Assembly (NCBI GenBank): GCA_017428765.1
Contig: JAFRQF010000032.1
Location: 1 to 64,000, forward strand
Direction: 5' to 3'
Source: Erysipelotrichaceae bacterium
GTDB taxonomy: Bacteria > Bacillota_I > Bacilli_A > Erysipelotrichales > Erysipelotrichaceae
DNA length: 64,000 nucleotides
A model generated the notes under the pieces. The model made no database searches. It had not been told where the DNA came from and saw only the letters and a program-made list of their open reading frames with translations. Every line of letters begins with the position of its first letter. The first letter of the stretch is position 1. Position numbers and translations under genes: made by a program. Positions 44,709 to 52,528 of this stretch are shown here, one piece after another.

Positions 44709-45699
44709 AATCAGCGTTATTGTGCCTGTATATAAAACAGAGGCTTACATTCATCGATGCGTAGATAGTATCTTATCGCAAACTTTTACTGATTTTGAAC
44801 TTGTTCTTGTGGACGATGGTTCGCCAGATAATTGCGGGACTATATGTGATGAATATGCAGAAAAAGACAATAGAGTCCGCGTATTTCATCAAGAAAATCG
44901 TGGTCAAGCTGCCGCTCGTAATCTTGCATTAGATTGGATATTTAGAAACAGCGACAGCGATTTTATATCGTTTGTTGATAGTGACGATTGGGTTCACCCG
45001 CAGTATCTGGAACTATTATATGAAGCTAATATACAGTTCGGGACGAACATAAGCCAGTGTCTTCATGTTGAAACGGATGGAACAAAAGAAATCCCGCCTG
45101 TAGAAGACCATATATATTTAATTAGTTCTGAAGAACAATATACCGAATGGTACAGCGCTTTTTTTTGGTGTAAATTATTTCGTGTTAGTATCTTTGATAG
45201 CTTGCGTTTTCCTGAAGGACAGATTTATGAAGATGTTGCCATTTGGTATAAAGTTCTTTTTGCTGAAGAGAGAATTGGCCTAGTAAGAGAGGTGCTATAC
45301 TATTATTTTATTAATAGTTTTGGAACAGTTCGAAGCGATTGGACACCTGCAAAGCTTGCACAAGTAAAGGCCTGGGAGGATCAAATGACGTTTTTTTCTG
45401 CCTTTGGCAATAAGACCCTTCTTGATTGCGCAACAATGCATTTATTTCAAATCCTAATACAACATATAAGAAGGATTTCGGAATCTAAAAATATATCACA
45501 GATTGAAAAAAGAAAATATAGCCATTTAATTAAAAAGAAGTTATGGAGAGCTATTTTTAGATATAAAAAAGCCCCATATTTTAAGCAGAACAGTATAAGG
45601 ATATTAGAAATTGCATTTCCTAGAATAATGTGGCTATATTGGACCTTTTACGGAATAAAAAGGAAACTTTCGATTATTATAAAAAGGAGAGAACCTTAG
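44701..45699 (+). CDS. GT2 family glycosyltransferase, tandem paralogue
   Basis: 332 residues. ISVIVPVYKTEAYIHRCVDSIL, VDDGSPDNC, FVDSDDWV and QIYEDVAIWYK, very close to the preceding enzyme in the first 115 residues but different after that, where acceptor choice lies. Ends with EIAFPRIMWLYWTFYGI. Confidence 0.88.
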   Translation: MSKISVIVPVYKTEAYIHRCVDSILSQTFTDFELVLVDDGSPDNCGTICDEYAEKDNRVRVFHQENRGQAAARNLALDWIFRNSDSDFISFVDSDDWVHPQYLELLYEANIQFGTNISQCLHVETDGTKEIPPVEDHIYLISSEEQYTEWYSAFFWCKLFRVSIFDSLRFPEGQIYEDVAIWYKVLFAEERIGLVREVLYYYFINSFGTVRSDWTPAKLAQVKAWEDQMTFFSAFGNKTLLDCATMHLFQILIQHIRRISESKNISQIEKRKYSHLIKKKLWRAIFRYKKAPYFKQNSIRILEIAFPRIMWLYWTFYGIKRKLSIIIKRREP

Positions 45700-45700
45700 T

Positions 45701-46849
45701 ATGAAAAAAAAGCATTTTATGGCGTTGCGAAAACTTCACGGAAAAATAAATGATGAGTTGCTGATTAGAAAAATAATAAATAAAGGATTGAAAAGCTCTA
45801 CAAAAATTAATGAGAACGTTTCGTACGAAGAGAACTATCCTGTAGATTTTGTGGTATTGTGGCTGAATTCTCAAGACCCCGAATGGCAAGCAGAAAAAAA
45901 CAAATACATGCCTCAAGAATTATCGATTCAAAAAAGCAATTCTGTTGCCCGATTTCGAGATTGGGACATTTTTCGATATTGGTTTCGTTCAGTTGAAAAA
46001 TATGCTCCGTGGGTTCGAAATGTTTACCTTGTTACTTGTGGCCATATTCCTGAGTGGCTTGATCTAAATTCACCAAAATTGAAATTTATCAGACATGATC
46101 AGTTTATTCCAAATGAATATTTACCAACTTTTAGTTGCTTTCCTACAGAGCTGAATATGTGGAGAATTGAAGGAATAAGTGAACACATTATATATTTTAA
46201 TGATGATATGTTTTTAACTAGACCGGTCAAGAAGTCTGACTTTTTCTGCAATGGGCTGCCTCGATATCCAGCGATCGCAATGCCCCCTTTTCCTTCAATG
46301 AATATGACGGCTTGGATGCACAATCTATATAATAACGCCGGAGTTGTTAATGATTTCTTTGATATCTCAAAAAGCATTTGGGATAACAAAGAAAAATGGT
46401 TTTCTTCAGATTATAATCCAAAACAAAGGGAATGGAACTTAAGGGCATATCAAGATTATAGGATAATGGGTATGTATTTCTATCATCTTGGCGTTCCATA
46501 CAGGTGTTCAACAATGAAGGAGGTCTGGGAGGCAATACCGGAACGGTTGGATTCTACTTGCAAAAACCGATTTAGGACAATGGATGACGTTTTTCATCAA
46601 TTATTCCAGCTGTGGGAGATAATGAAAGGCACTTTTGAACCGGTCTCTTCTGATTATTATGGCAAGGTTCTAAATGTTACACCAGAAAACGTTAGTGACT
46701 TCGAGAAGTATTTCTTTGGTGAAGAATGTCGTATGGTCTGTGCAAACGATTCTGAAAGTCTTACAGACGAGGGGTTTAGTTTTCTTAACAATTATTTGAG
46801 AGATTTATTTGATAAAAAGTATCCTGAGAAGTCTTCGTTCGAAGTGTAA
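45701..46849 (+). CDS. Stealth-family capsular phosphotransferase
   Basis: 382 residues. The Stealth blocks are in order: PVDFVVLWLNSQDPEWQ (about 47-63), RFRDWDIFRYWFRSVEKYAPWVRNVYLVT (about 85-113), EHIIYFNDDMFLTRPV (about 161-176) and a later HLFQLW-like stretch (VFHQLFQLWEIMKG). Known members transfer sugar-1-phosphate units to build phosphodiester-linked capsules and are related to the animal GlcNAc-1-phosphotransferase. Block 1 has Asn where many relatives have Asp. AAGGAGAG is just upstream. Last intact gene of the AT-rich block. Confidence 0.9.
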   Translation: MKKKHFMALRKLHGKINDELLIRKIINKGLKSSTKINENVSYEENYPVDFVVLWLNSQDPEWQAEKNKYMPQELSIQKSNSVARFRDWDIFRYWFRSVEKYAPWVRNVYLVTCGHIPEWLDLNSPKLKFIRHDQFIPNEYLPTFSCFPTELNMWRIEGISEHIIYFNDDMFLTRPVKKSDFFCNGLPRYPAIAMPPFPSMNMTAWMHNLYNNAGVVNDFFDISKSIWDNKEKWFSSDYNPKQREWNLRAYQDYRIMGMYFYHLGVPYRCSTMKEVWEAIPERLDSTCKNRFRTMDDVFHQLFQLWEIMKGTFEPVSSDYYGKVLNVTPENVSDFEKYFFGEECRMVCANDSESLTDEGFSFLNNYLRDLFDKKYPEKSSFEV

Positions 46850-47048
46850 GAGCAGGAGAAACGATTAACATAAAGATTGTAGCAAACAAACGAAAAACAT
46901 CTTAGAATATCTTGAATACAATACGAAAACTTCATAGAATAGATCGATTTGAAATCGTTTAGAAATACGAAACACAACTAAAGGAGTTATCGTTATTGGC
47001 TAACCAAACACTTTAGGGGAACGCCAAACAACAAAGGGGACAACTGTA

Positions 47049-47056
47049 GGGGGTTC
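47049..47056. repeat. Left target-site duplication
   Basis: GGGGGTTC immediately before the left inverted repeat is identical to the eight bases after the right inverted repeat. Eight bases is the IS66-family duplication length. Confidence 0.85.
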
Positions 47057-47087
47057 GTAAGCGCACAATAATCTGTACCTTGGATTG
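47057..47087 (+). repeat. Left terminal inverted repeat of the IS66-type element
   Basis: Begins GTAAGCGC, as IS66-family ends do, and matches the reverse complement of 47673-47703 at 27 of 31 positions, including the central AATAATCTGTACCT. Confidence 0.88.
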
Positions 47088-47672
47088 CTTGTGCTCAGCT
47101 TTTTGATTTGTACAGTTTATCCGGAAGCTGATCTGACCATGGTAAAAGATGATCCGGACATTCTTGATTGTTTTCGTATTTCGGAAGCTCTTCAAGAAGG
47201 TAGCGGATATAATCATAAAGCTTAATCTCAGCAAGAAAGTATCGGAGATGTCTTCACTTATCGAAACGAATATGCCGTTACCGGAATGTATCACAGCGTA
47301 CGAACTCTGGATACCCGCCTTTTTGTCATGAGTGAACAGTTCACTGTCGCTTACTTCCAGAAATGTCGGAAGATCGCTTGAAGCACTTTGGACAGGATAA
47401 GGCTTTTCCTCCATCTCATCTGCCAGGGCCTTATGAAAATACCAGTAGCTCTTTTCGCCGACGCCCTTCATCTCACAGAACCTGCGGACGCTGATATCCT
47501 TAAGATTCGCTTTCTCTTCAAATAAAGACATCCAGTATTTCCGCTTCATCGATTGAACATCCATGGTCGTGACCTTCCTTCCCTTGAAAACCTCAAAACC
47601 CTTAAACATCATTCTAGGAGTATCGGGAGTATTGAGAGTCTATTCAGGATTATTGTCACAAAGAAAAGATAT

Positions 47673-47703
47673 CAATCACAGGTACAGATTATTAGGCGCT
47701 TAC
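47673..47703 (-). repeat. Right terminal inverted repeat of the IS66-type element
   Basis: Reads GTAAGCGCCTAATAATC on the minus strand and pairs with the left end at 47057-47087 with four mismatches. The tnpA start lies about 110 bases inside this end. Confidence 0.88.
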
Positions 47704-47711
47704 GGGGGTTC
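47704..47711. repeat. Right target-site duplication
   Basis: GGGGGTTC, identical to the left copy at 47049-47056. Confidence 0.85.
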
Positions 47712-47896
47712 TCATCTCGTTTCTTGACAATGTTTGAAAGAGAATATAATCTTCCTGAAACAAAAACCAAGCTCTGGGAGAGCATCTTTATGGAGCGTCC
47801 GTATGTATTAAAGATGTGGATCAGGAAGTGTTCTCCGGATGCAATCTATGGGTTTGATACTTTGGATGAATTAGAGAATTTAATCATTCATATGTA

Positions 47897-48103
47897 ACGG
47901 ATACGCGTTCTGCAATCATTAAAGATGTAGCAAAGAATCTTTGGGTGACAGAGCAGAAGATTAGTCATATTGCAGCTTTGCAGGGCGACACGACAGAAGC
48001 AGTCGGTTTCACCTTTGATTGTACGGGTAATCATTACGGTTATTGGTATGATATCGGAAATTGGATAAAACAGTTAAGACAAGATATATATTTAGTGATT
48101 AAA
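47897..48103 (+). pseudogene. Unidentified gene remnant before the phosphoesterase
   Basis: A frame shifted from the preceding fragment is open from before 47885 and encodes protein-like sequence (TDTRSAIIKDVAKNLWV, EAVGFTFDCTGNHYGYWYD) with no start or ribosome site of its own. It runs into the 3' end of the convergent phosphoesterase gene. It is probably decayed coding sequence; no family recognised. A GTG at 47945 could start 77 codons, but this is unlikely to be functional. Confidence 0.3.
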
Positions 48104-48964
48104 CTATTTGGGGTCCATGTCAATAATTACTATTTCGGGTATGTTATTAATCCTTGGAATTTTCTCGGTACTTCCTAACCCTCTTGTTAGTAACATGATT
48201 TTAGTTTGGTCATCTGAGTAATATAACCCTTTTTCTTTTCCACAGAAATAACCCTGATCCGGGGCATAGAGTCCTCCGATGAATGGAATACGGATCTGTC
48301 CGCCATGCGCATGACCACATAAGACCAGATCACAATTCCATTCATTTAGTGAATTATTGATGATCCATGTGACCGGCATATGACATAACAAGATCGTATA
48401 CAGATCTGTATCCTGGAATTCTTTCAAGAAATCAACTTCTTCTTTTCTTGCTTCGCCAGACGCGAGATACTTTTCCGCAAGACAGTATCCGTAGAGCCCT
48501 CCTAAACGGATCTTCTGATTATTGATCACGATATCTTCATATTCAAAATTCAGCACTTTTGCCCCTGTGAGTTCGTATCGGTCTTTTAAGTCAATATTAA
48601 ATTGTTTTTCGTAATTATCCTCATGATTGCCGTAAGATACATAGACAGGGATGCCGGAGTCAGATAATGAAGATAACAGAGTTAAGGCGATAGACAGATC
48701 CTGTTCGTTCTGATTGATCAGATCTCCGACGATCAGAATGATGTCCGGTTCCTGTTCAAGAACTTTATTGACTAATCTTTCATTGTTTTTTCCAAATTCA
48801 CTGTTGTGTAAGTCTGCCAGCAAAACGATGCGGAATGGATGCTCGATCTTATCATTTGTGATCGTATAATAGCTGCATTGCAAAAAGTATTTTGAGGCAT
48901 AGAGGCTCAAGCAGGATAATGATATAAGTAAGATCAAGATAATAAGAACAATCTTCTTTTTCAT
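48104..48964 (-). CDS. Membrane-anchored calcineurin-like metallophosphoesterase
   Basis: 286 residues. N-terminal membrane helix (about 4-23), then the metal motifs ADLHNSEFG, VGDLIN, YGNHED, LCHMP and GHAHGGQIR in the order of the YkuE/YaeI group. The active site would face outward and hydrolyse a phosphate ester, perhaps a lipid-linked or polymer intermediate. Divergent from the LCP gene, with 59 bases between the starts. Confidence 0.9.
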   Translation of the reverse strand: MKKKIVLIILILLISLSCLSLYASKYFLQCSYYTITNDKIEHPFRIVLLADLHNSEFGKNNERLVNKVLEQEPDIILIVGDLINQNEQDLSIALTLLSSLSDSGIPVYVSYGNHEDNYEKQFNIDLKDRYELTGAKVLNFEYEDIVINNQKIRLGGLYGYCLAEKYLASGEARKEEVDFLKEFQDTDLYTILLCHMPVTWIINNSLNEWNCDLVLCGHAHGGQIRIPFIGGLYAPDQGYFCGKEKGLYYSDDQTKIMLLTRGLGSTEKIPRINNIPEIVIIDMDPK

Positions 48965-49023
48965 AGATATTATTATTTTATCAGACGCTTCTTAAGTGAT
49001 TTGTAAAATGATAATATAAGGAC

Positions 49024-50598
49024 ATGGCCAGATATTCAAGATATAAAAGAAACAGATTCTACAAAAGATGGAATAAGAAAAAGAAAAACGATATTCCTGC
49101 AGTATTGATCACAGGGATCGTTTTTGTGCTGATCGGCTTATATCTGACGTATCGGGTATATACATTTTATTTATTACCAAGACTGTGGCGATTGATGATC
49201 ATGGCGTTCATTGTATTGATGTCTATGCTTTTTCTGATTCTTTCAATATTAAGAAAGAAAAAAGGGAAAGTCTTAAAGATCATAGAGATCATATTATGCG
49301 CGCTTATGGCGATTGGGAGCGTGACACTGCCTTTTGTTGAAAAGAAGGCAGAGAATCTTTTCAGCACCCGTATCCGTACCTATGTACAGGATTTTCATGT
49401 GTACACTTTAAATGCTCAGTACAGAGCAGAACATTCCGAACTGCCTCTTTCTGAAAATGTAAGCAACAACCTTCTGAATTACATCAATGCCGACTTCCTT
49501 TATCCCCAAAGCAATTCTGATGCGCAACGAAGAGCTTTGGAACTTTTGAAAAGAGAACTGGGTGAAGACATTTCATTGCGTCAGGAGTCAATGTTATGGA
49601 CAACATTACAGGTCTTTTATAACGGGGAAGCAGAATGCATCATTTTAAGCGATCCGGTTATTGATATGATCGAAGAAACGGAAGAGTATGTAAGTTTCAG
49701 CGATGATACCTTGATGCTGAAGACGTTGAGTGTTGAAATGAAAATTGAAGAGGATATTTCTTCAAGGATCTCGGATAAGGCGTTCACTGTTTTTGTTGCG
49801 GGGAATGATACCAGAAGCGGAATATTATCGATCTATGGACGTACGGATGTCGATATCTTATTGAGTGTCAATCCGGAAACGGCACAGGTATTGATCATAT
49901 CGATCCCTCGTGATACCTATCTGCCAAATCCTGCTTTGAATCATGGTATGGATAAACTGACGCATTTGGGAAATGACGGCATCATGAATACGATACAGGG
50001 ATTGAATGATCTGTTTGATCTGGATGTGAAACATTATACGGCAGTTAATTTTGTGACGTTTAAAAAGATCATTGATACTTTAGGCGGCATCGATATTTAT
50101 AACCCTTATGATTTTCAAGGCATCAACAGGTTTTTCAATCATGGAGATCTGCATCTGAATGGTGAGGATGCTTTGGACTATGTCAGAGAAAGACATACGT
50201 TATCCAGCGGCGATTTTGACCGGAATGAACATCAGGCGATCGTTTTAAAGGCGATCTTACAGAAACTGATGTCGAGGGAGATGCTGGAAAAGGCTGGAGA
50301 TCTGTTGAATAACTTAAGCGGTTCCGTTGCGACCAATATCGAACCTTCTTCCATACTGGAATTAGCTTCGGAAGAACTGGTGAATCGAAGAAACTGGAAC
50401 ATCATTTATTATCATTTAGGCGGTTTTGGCACGAGAGCGGAAACGATCTCGATGCCGGGCATGATCCTGTATGTCGTCAGACCGTATGATTCACAGATCA
50501 AGTTCGTCCATGATGAGATCATGAATGTTTTAACGGGAGAAATTCTTGAGCAAAAGCAGCTGCCGGATGCAGATAAGACAGTTTGGGAATATAATTAA
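49024..50598 (+). CDS. LytR-CpsA-Psr (LCP) family glycopolymer ligase
   Basis: 524 residues. A basic N-terminus is followed by three membrane helices (about 25-46, 54-75, 82-103), one or two more than simple LCP proteins. The LCP catalytic domain (about 250-440) has GNDTRSGI, GRTDVDILLSV, ISIPRDTYL, NFVTFKKIIDTLGGI and YVRERHTLSSGDFDRNEHQ, with the Arg/Asp residues that bind polyprenyl pyrophosphate. LCP enzymes attach wall polysaccharides or teichoic acids to peptidoglycan. It marks the return to conserved polysaccharide-locus genes. Confidence 0.93.
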   Translation: MARYSRYKRNRFYKRWNKKKKNDIPAVLITGIVFVLIGLYLTYRVYTFYLLPRLWRLMIMAFIVLMSMLFLILSILRKKKGKVLKIIEIILCALMAIGSVTLPFVEKKAENLFSTRIRTYVQDFHVYTLNAQYRAEHSELPLSENVSNNLLNYINADFLYPQSNSDAQRRALELLKRELGEDISLRQESMLWTTLQVFYNGEAECIILSDPVIDMIEETEEYVSFSDDTLMLKTLSVEMKIEEDISSRISDKAFTVFVAGNDTRSGILSIYGRTDVDILLSVNPETAQVLIISIPRDTYLPNPALNHGMDKLTHLGNDGIMNTIQGLNDLFDLDVKHYTAVNFVTFKKIIDTLGGIDIYNPYDFQGINRFFNHGDLHLNGEDALDYVRERHTLSSGDFDRNEHQAIVLKAILQKLMSREMLEKAGDLLNNLSGSVATNIEPSSILELASEELVNRRNWNIIYYHLGGFGTRAETISMPGMILYVVRPYDSQIKFVHDEIMNVLTGEILEQKQLPDADKTVWEYN

Positions 50599-50602
50599 GT
50601 CG

Positions 50603-52372
50603 ATGAGTGAGAAGTACAAGGAAGAAAAATCACCGTTCCGGTCATTGAGTATTCTTTACAGAAGATATAAAGAAGGCACTTTCGGGGAGATCGTTGATGA
50701 CTGGAAGTGGATCTTTTCGTATTCCAAAAGATATAAGGGAGCGATCGTTTTCTATACTCTGCTGGGTATTGCAGGCTCTTCACTGGCTTTGGTTTCCAGC
50801 GTTGTAAGCAAGTTCATCGTAGATATCATTACCGGCTATCAGACAGAGAAACTGGCTTTATTGGTAACGACGATGTTATTGAGTGCTTTGTTTTCTTTGG
50901 TCTTTACGAATGTATTGAACAGAGTCAGCACAAAACTGAAACTTAAGATCCATCATGAGATCCAGGCGGATATCTTTGATAAGATCATGGATTCCGAATG
51001 GCTGGCAATCTCAAAATACCGCAGCGGTGATATTCTGAACCGTTTTGCCAACGATACCAGAACGATCTCCGGCAATGCGATCTCCTGGATCCCCAACATT
51101 GTCATTGCCGTCTATTCTTTGCTGGCAACTTTTGCCGTTATCTGGAATTACAGTAAAGTCATGGCTGTTTTAGCGGTAGCTTCCGCACCGGTCATGCTGA
51201 TCATGAGCCGTTTTGTCGTGGCAAAACAAAGAGAATATGCCAGAAAGACAAGAGAGATGTCTTCCAAGGTCATGGTGTTTGAAGTTGAGACATTCTATAA
51301 CATGGACAGCATCAAATCTTTTGGTGTTTCCGATGTGTATGTAAGAAAACTGAAAGAATGGCAGAACAAGTTCAAAGAGATCGCTCTTGAAAGCAATCTT
51401 TTCTCGATCAAAGTCAATGTATTCATGACATTAGTCTCCAATGCCATACAGTTTGCGGCATTCGGTTACTGTTTATGGCTCTTATGGAGAAATGAGATCA
51501 CCTATGGCACGATGATCCTTTTCCTGACACAGAGAAGCCGTATGTCCAATGCGTTCAATAATGTCGTGTCCATCATCCCTTCGTTTTTAAATACTTCAGT
51601 TGGTGCACATCGCATCAGAGAACTGGCACAGCTGCCAAAAGAGAAGCATTTATCTCACGAAGAGATCAAAGGCAGATTAAAAGTCGTACTTGAAGATGTT
51701 GATTTCGGCTATGAGGAAGGAAATGCCGTCATTAAGAATGCTGACTTTAGCGCAAATCACGGGGAGATCACCGCACTGATCGGACCATCAGGTCAGGGTA
51801 AAACAACAACGATCCGTCTGATATTAGGTCTGGTCGAACCGAATAAAGGCAAAGCCGGTATTGTATTGGAAAACGGTGATTTCATTCAGGGAAATGCCGA
51901 TATCCGTTCCAATTTTGCCTATGTGCCGCAAGGAAATACGATATTGTCCGGAACGATCGCAGAAAACATGCGGGTCGTCAAGGAAGATGCGACGGATGAA
52001 GAGATCATTGAGTGTCTCAAACAGGCATGTGCCTGGGATTTTGTCAAAGACATGAAAGACGGCATCAACTCTTCCGTAGGTGAAAGAGGAAGAGGCTTAT
52101 CAGAAGGACAGGCACAGCGTATTGCGATCGCAAGAGCGCTGTTGAGAGATGCTCCGATCTTATTGCTGGATGAAGCAACTTCCGCTCTTGACGTAGCTAC
52201 CGAAAGAGCAGTATTACGCAATATTATGAAAAAAGACATCAATAAAACATGCATCGTAACGACACATAGGCCAAGTGTATTATCGCTTGCTGACAAAGTT
52301 TATGGTGTTTTGAATCAGGAAATCAGAGAATTAAACGAAGAAGAATCCTCTCATATGGCGATGGATTTCTAA
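50603..52372 (+). CDS. ABC exporter half-transporter (fused membrane and ATPase domains)
   Basis: 589 residues from the ATG at 50603, four bases after the LCP stop; its ribosome site is weak and a TTG at 50546 is the alternative. Residues 40-340 hold six membrane segments, and 360-575 the ATPase with Walker A GPSGQGKTT, signature LSEGQAQRIAIARAL and Walker B ILLLDEATSALD. No N-terminal peptidase C39 domain is present, so it is not a bacteriocin exporter of the processing type. It could export the polymer lipid or, given the precursor-like gene downstream, a peptide. Confidence 0.9.
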   Translation: MSEKYKEEKSPFRSLSILYRRYKEGTFGEIVDDWKWIFSYSKRYKGAIVFYTLLGIAGSSLALVSSVVSKFIVDIITGYQTEKLALLVTTMLLSALFSLVFTNVLNRVSTKLKLKIHHEIQADIFDKIMDSEWLAISKYRSGDILNRFANDTRTISGNAISWIPNIVIAVYSLLATFAVIWNYSKVMAVLAVASAPVMLIMSRFVVAKQREYARKTREMSSKVMVFEVETFYNMDSIKSFGVSDVYVRKLKEWQNKFKEIALESNLFSIKVNVFMTLVSNAIQFAAFGYCLWLLWRNEITYGTMILFLTQRSRMSNAFNNVVSIIPSFLNTSVGAHRIRELAQLPKEKHLSHEEIKGRLKVVLEDVDFGYEEGNAVIKNADFSANHGEITALIGPSGQGKTTTIRLILGLVEPNKGKAGIVLENGDFIQGNADIRSNFAYVPQGNTILSGTIAENMRVVKEDATDEEIIECLKQACAWDFVKDMKDGINSSVGERGRGLSEGQAQRIAIARALLRDAPILLLDEATSALDVATERAVLRNIMKKDINKTCIVTTHRPSVLSLADKVYGVLNQEIRELNEEESSHMAMDF

Positions 52373-52528
52373 AATATAAGAATAGTTGAAAATTCAACAA
52401 TAAAAATATCTAAAAAATCTCTAAAAACGGAATTTTTTATCCCCATATGTCAATAAAATGATATACAATAAAATTGGCTAAATGTAATAGCTTTTTTTGG
52501 ACGACCAAAAGAAAATGGGGGAATGACT

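Larger units (their letters stand above)
47013..47564 (-). pseudogene. IS66 accessory gene tnpA joined to the tail of tnpC
   Basis: From the ATG at 47564, preceded by GGAAGG, the first about 114 codons encode an IS66-type TnpA: KRKYWMSLFEEKANLKDISVRRFCEMKGVGEKSYWYFHKAL and a later VSISEDISDTFLLRL. Near 47235 the coding sense changes frame: an alternative frame then reads AEIKLYDYIRYLLEELP and LLPWSDQLPDKLY up to a stop at 47095, the typical C-terminus of the IS66 transposase TnpC. So tnpB and most of tnpC are deleted. The TnpA frame runs on past the element end to 47013 into host DNA. Confidence 0.75.
47057..47703. mobile_element. Non-autonomous IS66-family deletion derivative, 647 bp
   Basis: Bounded by 31-bp imperfect inverted repeats beginning GTAAGCGC and by identical GGGGGTTC duplications, so it inserted as this short form or was deleted after insertion while keeping both ends. 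Inside there is only tnpA and the last part of tnpC in another frame, both on the minus strand. It cannot make transposase but could be moved by a full IS66 relative elsewhere. Intact duplications and well-kept ends suggest it is fairly recent. Confidence 0.88.
46982..47897 (+). pseudogene. Small gene interrupted by the IS66-type element
   Basis: When the 647-bp element and one copy of its target repeat are removed in silico, codons 46982-47056 continue in frame into 47712-47897, giving an 86-codon frame ending HM-stop. AAGGAG lies at 46981-46986, but no ATG follows in this frame, so the start may also be damaged. The part after the insertion (MFEREYNLPETKTKLWES...DTLDELENLI) looks like real protein but matches no family I know. 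An ATG at 47730 could still give 55 residues. Confidence 0.45.

Noticed and set aside
46941..46957. Perfect short palindrome CGATTTGAAATCG as a terminator or operator
   Set aside because: Six-base arms with no T tract and no nearby regulator; may be chance in AT-rich DNA.
50603..52372. Peptidase-containing bacteriocin exporter
   Set aside because: The frame lacks the N-terminal C39 peptidase domain; only membrane and ATPase domains are present.
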